From Rhodoferax sp. (GTDB lineage Bacteria > Pseudomonadota > Gammaproteobacteria > Burkholderiales > Burkholderiaceae_C), in assembly GCA_024236015.1 (NCBI GenBank), contig JACKLK010000004.1, positions 310,001 to 374,000 of the forward strand: a DNA stretch of 64,000 nt, given 5' to 3'. Position 1 is the first letter of the stretch; each line of letters opens with the position of its first letter. Made by a program: the position numbers and the translations under genes. Below the pieces are notes generated by a model that had not been told where the DNA came from, did no database searches, and saw only the letters and a list, made by a program, of their open reading frames with translations. Positions 60,750-64,000 of the stretch are shown here, piece by piece.

Positions 60750-61606
60750 TTCCGTCCCTGCCCCGTCCCGCCTGGCTGCGCGCCGGCACCGTCGTCTATG
60801 CGCTGCTGTTCTTCGCCTTCCTGTTCCTGCCGCTGGCCGTGGTGGCGGTGTTCGCGTTCAACGACGCCCCGTATCCGGCGCCGCCCTGGCGCGGCTTCAC
60901 GCTGGACTGGTTCTTTGGCGCCGCCGGCTCGCAGCGGGTCGGCCTGTTCGCCGACGGCCCGGTGCTGGCCAGCCTGTGGACCAGCGTCGTGGTCGCGTCC
61001 TGGGTGACGCTGCTGTCGGTGCTCGTGGGGACGGCCAATGCCTTCCTGCTCGAGCGCGCCGACTTCCGCGGCAAGGCGGCGATCTCGCTGCTGATGCTCG
61101 CTCCACTGGTCATCCCCGGTGTGATCCTGGGCATATCCATCCTGGCGTTCGCCAGCCGCCTGGCGCAGTTCGCCGACGACATGTGGGCGCTGGAACTCGA
61201 ATTCCTGCGGCCCGGGCTGCCGCTGGTCGTGATCGGGCAGTTCTCGTACATCGTGTCCATCGCCACGCTGACCATCAGCGCGCGGCTCAAGCGCTTCGAC
61301 CGTACGCTCGAGGACGCGGCCTACAACCTCGGCGCCTCCCGGGCGGCGGTGTTGCGCACCGTCACCCTGCCCTACCTGGCGCCGTCGCTGGTCGGTGCCG
61401 CCGCCATCGCCTTCCTGATGTCGTTCGAGAACTTCAACACCACGCTGATGCTGGTGGGTTCGGACCCGCCGCTGACGGTGATGATGTACGGCCGCATGCG
61501 CGAGGGCGCCACGCCGGTGCTCAATGCGGTCAGCCTGTTCCTGATGGTGGTCTCCGCGGTGATCGCGCTGGGCCTGATGCGCCGCGCCCGCGAACCCCAG
61601 GCCTGA
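60746..61606 (+). CDS. Polyamine-type ABC importer permease (PotC-like)
   Basis: A 286-residue permease with six helices. The EAA loop is LEDAAYNLGASRAAVLRTVTLPYLAPSL. It has FLFLPLAVVAVFAFNDA at the start, typical of PotC/PotI. Together with the PotB-like subunit it forms the membrane channel. ATGA overlap with the preceding gene. Confidence 0.92.
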   Translation: MIPSLPRPAWLRAGTVVYALLFFAFLFLPLAVVAVFAFNDAPYPAPPWRGFTLDWFFGAAGSQRVGLFADGPVLASLWTSVVVASWVTLLSVLVGTANAFLLERADFRGKAAISLLMLAPLVIPGVILGISILAFASRLAQFADDMWALELEFLRPGLPLVVIGQFSYIVSIATLTISARLKRFDRTLEDAAYNLGASRAAVLRTVTLPYLAPSLVGAAAIAFLMSFENFNTTLMLVGSDPPLTVMMYGRMREGATPVLNAVSLFLMVVSAVIALGLMRRAREPQA

Positions 61607-61742
61607 TTTCGGCCAGCGAAACGCGCCGGTGCGGAACCGAACACCCCGCAAGTCGATCGGACGGGATAACTCCCATGTGCACGGACACGCGAACCGTGAT
61701 ACCGTCATTTCCACCCCGTTACCAACCGTTGCAGGTGACCCG

Positions 61743-62651
61743 ATGCGCAGACCCGCTCTGTACAGCCGCTCCCGTGTTCCGACCGCTCCCGGCGGCAATG
61801 CCGCGTCGGACGAGGCGGCCGACAAGGCCGCCACCGCGGCGCGGCGCGCCCAGCGGGCCAGGGCCCTGGCGGCCGACCCCCGGCTGCTGTGGGCGGCGAT
61901 CGGCGTGCTGCTCGCGGCCCTGGTCTATGTCGCGGTATCGCTGTCCGGGCCGGCGGCCCGGGTGCTGACCCAGGAAGACATCGACAACGCCGTCCTCAAG
62001 ACGCTGGAGACCACCGTCCTGCCGTCGGCGGCGGCGCGCGCGGCCCATGCCATCGCCCCGTCGATCGTGCGGGTCATGAGTTACGAGAAAGGCGCCAACG
62101 GCCGCGAGGACATCGAGCGCGGCGTCGGCACCGGCGTGGTCATCGTCGACAAGGGCATCATCCTGACCAACCTGCACGTGGTCTCGGGCGCCGACACCAT
62201 CAAGGTCGTGTTCGCCGACGGCATGGAATCGGAGGCCTCGATCAAGGGGGTGCAGGCGCAGGACGACCTGGCCGTGTTGCAGGCGCACAGGATCCCGGAC
62301 GACCTGATGGCCGCCACCATGCGCTCCACCGGCGACCTGATGCCGGGCGACCAGGTCGTGGCGGTCGGTTTTCCGTTCGGCATCGGGCCTTCGACCTCGG
62401 CCGGAGTGATCTCGGGGCTGGGCCGCTCGTTCCGCTCACCTGAAGGCAAGCAGGAAATGACCAACCTGATCCAGTTCGACGCCGCAGCCAACCCGGGCAA
62501 CTCGGGTGGCGCACTGGCCACGATGGACGGCCAGGTCGTCGGCATCGTGACCGCCATCCTCAACCCCGGCGACCAGCGCACCTTCATCGGCATCGGATTC
62601 GCGGTGCCGATCGAGAATGCGGCGTCGGCCGTGGGCCTGCATCCGTTCTGA
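61743..62651 (+). CDS. Membrane-anchored trypsin-like serine protease without PDZ
   Basis: A 302-residue S1C (DegP/HtrA-like) protease. A charged cytoplasmic N-terminus (1-45, Ala/Arg-rich) and one membrane helix (~48-68) precede the protease domain. Catalytic triad: His145 (TNLHVVSGA), Asp175 (QDDLAVL) and Ser254 (NPGNSGGAL). There is no PDZ domain, so the usual regulation and substrate selection by PDZ are lacking. It precedes moxR by 66 bp on the same strand and is likely part of that operon. Confidence 0.88.
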   Translation: MRRPALYSRSRVPTAPGGNAASDEAADKAATAARRAQRARALAADPRLLWAAIGVLLAALVYVAVSLSGPAARVLTQEDIDNAVLKTLETTVLPSAAARAAHAIAPSIVRVMSYEKGANGREDIERGVGTGVVIVDKGIILTNLHVVSGADTIKVVFADGMESEASIKGVQAQDDLAVLQAHRIPDDLMAATMRSTGDLMPGDQVVAVGFPFGIGPSTSAGVISGLGRSFRSPEGKQEMTNLIQFDAAANPGNSGGALATMDGQVVGIVTAILNPGDQRTFIGIGFAVPIENAASAVGLHPF

Positions 62652-62717
62652 GGCGCCAGCCAACACCCTCGTTCGTTCCCCTTTCCTTCCACGCCAACCC
62701 TTTCGACAGGAGTCTTC

Positions 62718-63725
<1,008 letters not shown>

Positions 63726-63732
63726 ACGCGCC

Positions 63733-64000
63733 ATGTTCGGCCTGTTCAAGTCCCGCAGCACCCGGCCGCCGCCCCCGGCGGTCACGATGCTGCCGATGCC
63801 GGCGGCCAAGGGTGCCGAACACATGTTGCGCCGGCTCGAATGGACGGTGATCCGACGGCTCGACGGCATGTTGCAGGGCGACTACCGTACCCTGCTGCGC
63901 GGCACCGGGCTGGACCTGGCCGACCTGCGCGAATACCAGCACCATGACGATGTGCGCCACATCGACTGGAACGTCACCGCCCGGCTGCAGATCCCCCATG
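63733..64000 (+). CDS. DUF58 protein, cut by the window end
   Basis: Only the first ~89 codons are present; the gene continues past the window. LRGTGLDLADLREYQHHDDVRHIDWNVTAR is the conserved N-terminal core of DUF58 proteins, which work with MoxR ATPases in operons usually also carrying VWA (BatA/BatB-like) proteins. A Pro-rich start (KSRSTRPPPPA) precedes the core. Confidence 0.88.
   Translation, partial: MFGLFKSRSTRPPPPAVTMLPMPAAKGAEHMLRRLEWTVIRRLDGMLQGDYRTLLRGTGLDLADLREYQHHDDVRHIDWNVTARLQIPH

Overview
The window is a high-G+C stretch of bacterial chromosome with tightly packed genes and many 1-4 base stop/start overlaps. Gene content points to a betaproteobacterium of the order Burkholderiales. 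The evidence is a Bug-type (TctC) solute-binding protein with TctA/TctB, the ftsK-lolA-rarA block divergent from trxB, rpmB-rpmG, ribF-ileS-lspA, a phasin with a histone-like tail and an Anbu peptidase. The genus cannot be fixed from the sequence. I see no tRNA or rRNA genes, no insertion sequences, no CRISPR array and no prophage.

Layout. 0.1-2.7 kb: a secreted protein made of two copies of one domain, an Anbu proteasome-like peptidase and an alpha/beta hydrolase. 2.7-7.8 kb (minus): uppP and a MacAB-type exporter whose adaptor carries a large two-repeat insertion. 8-12.3 kb (plus): small membrane proteins, a hydrolase, a 2TM protein and a LytS/LytTR-type two-component pair. 12.3-17.2 kb (plus): DUF924 protein, glnS, EthD-like protein, phasin-like protein, nudC. 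17.2-26.5 kb (minus): DUF2784 protein, livFGMH, rarA, lolA, ftsK and a Crp/Fnr regulator. 26.7-28.4 kb (plus): trxB, rpmB, rpmG. 28.6-31.9 kb (minus): desaturase, rsmB-type methyltransferase, purN. 32-35.8 kb (plus): two acyl-CoA dehydrogenases and a class III adenylate cyclase. 35.8-36.4 kb (minus): HNH endonuclease. 36.6-44.7 kb (plus): ribF, ileS, lspA, a Na/Pi cotransporter, and an SH3 protein with an M48 protease.

44.7-54.0 kb is the most system-like block. A minus-strand operon (tctC, RidA-like protein, LigI-like hydrolase, FAH-fold protein, MhpD/HpaH-type hydratase) diverges from a flavin-reductase-like gene and an IclR regulator. TctA and TctB lie just beyond. A perfect 13-bp palindrome of the form used by IclR proteins sits upstream of a near-consensus promoter for tctC. 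Together these look like a regulated uptake and catabolic unit for a carboxylated or aromatic-derived compound, with the ring-opening step encoded elsewhere or absent.

54.2-57.6 kb (minus): an orphan GspE/PilB-type ATPase translationally coupled to a spermidine-synthase-fold protein, and a TatD-family hydrolase. 57.7-61.6 kb (plus): a complete polyamine-type ABC importer. 61.7 kb to the end (plus): a PDZ-less trypsin-like protease, a MoxR ATPase and a DUF58 protein cut by the window edge. All functional calls rest on motif recognition by eye; no database search was run.
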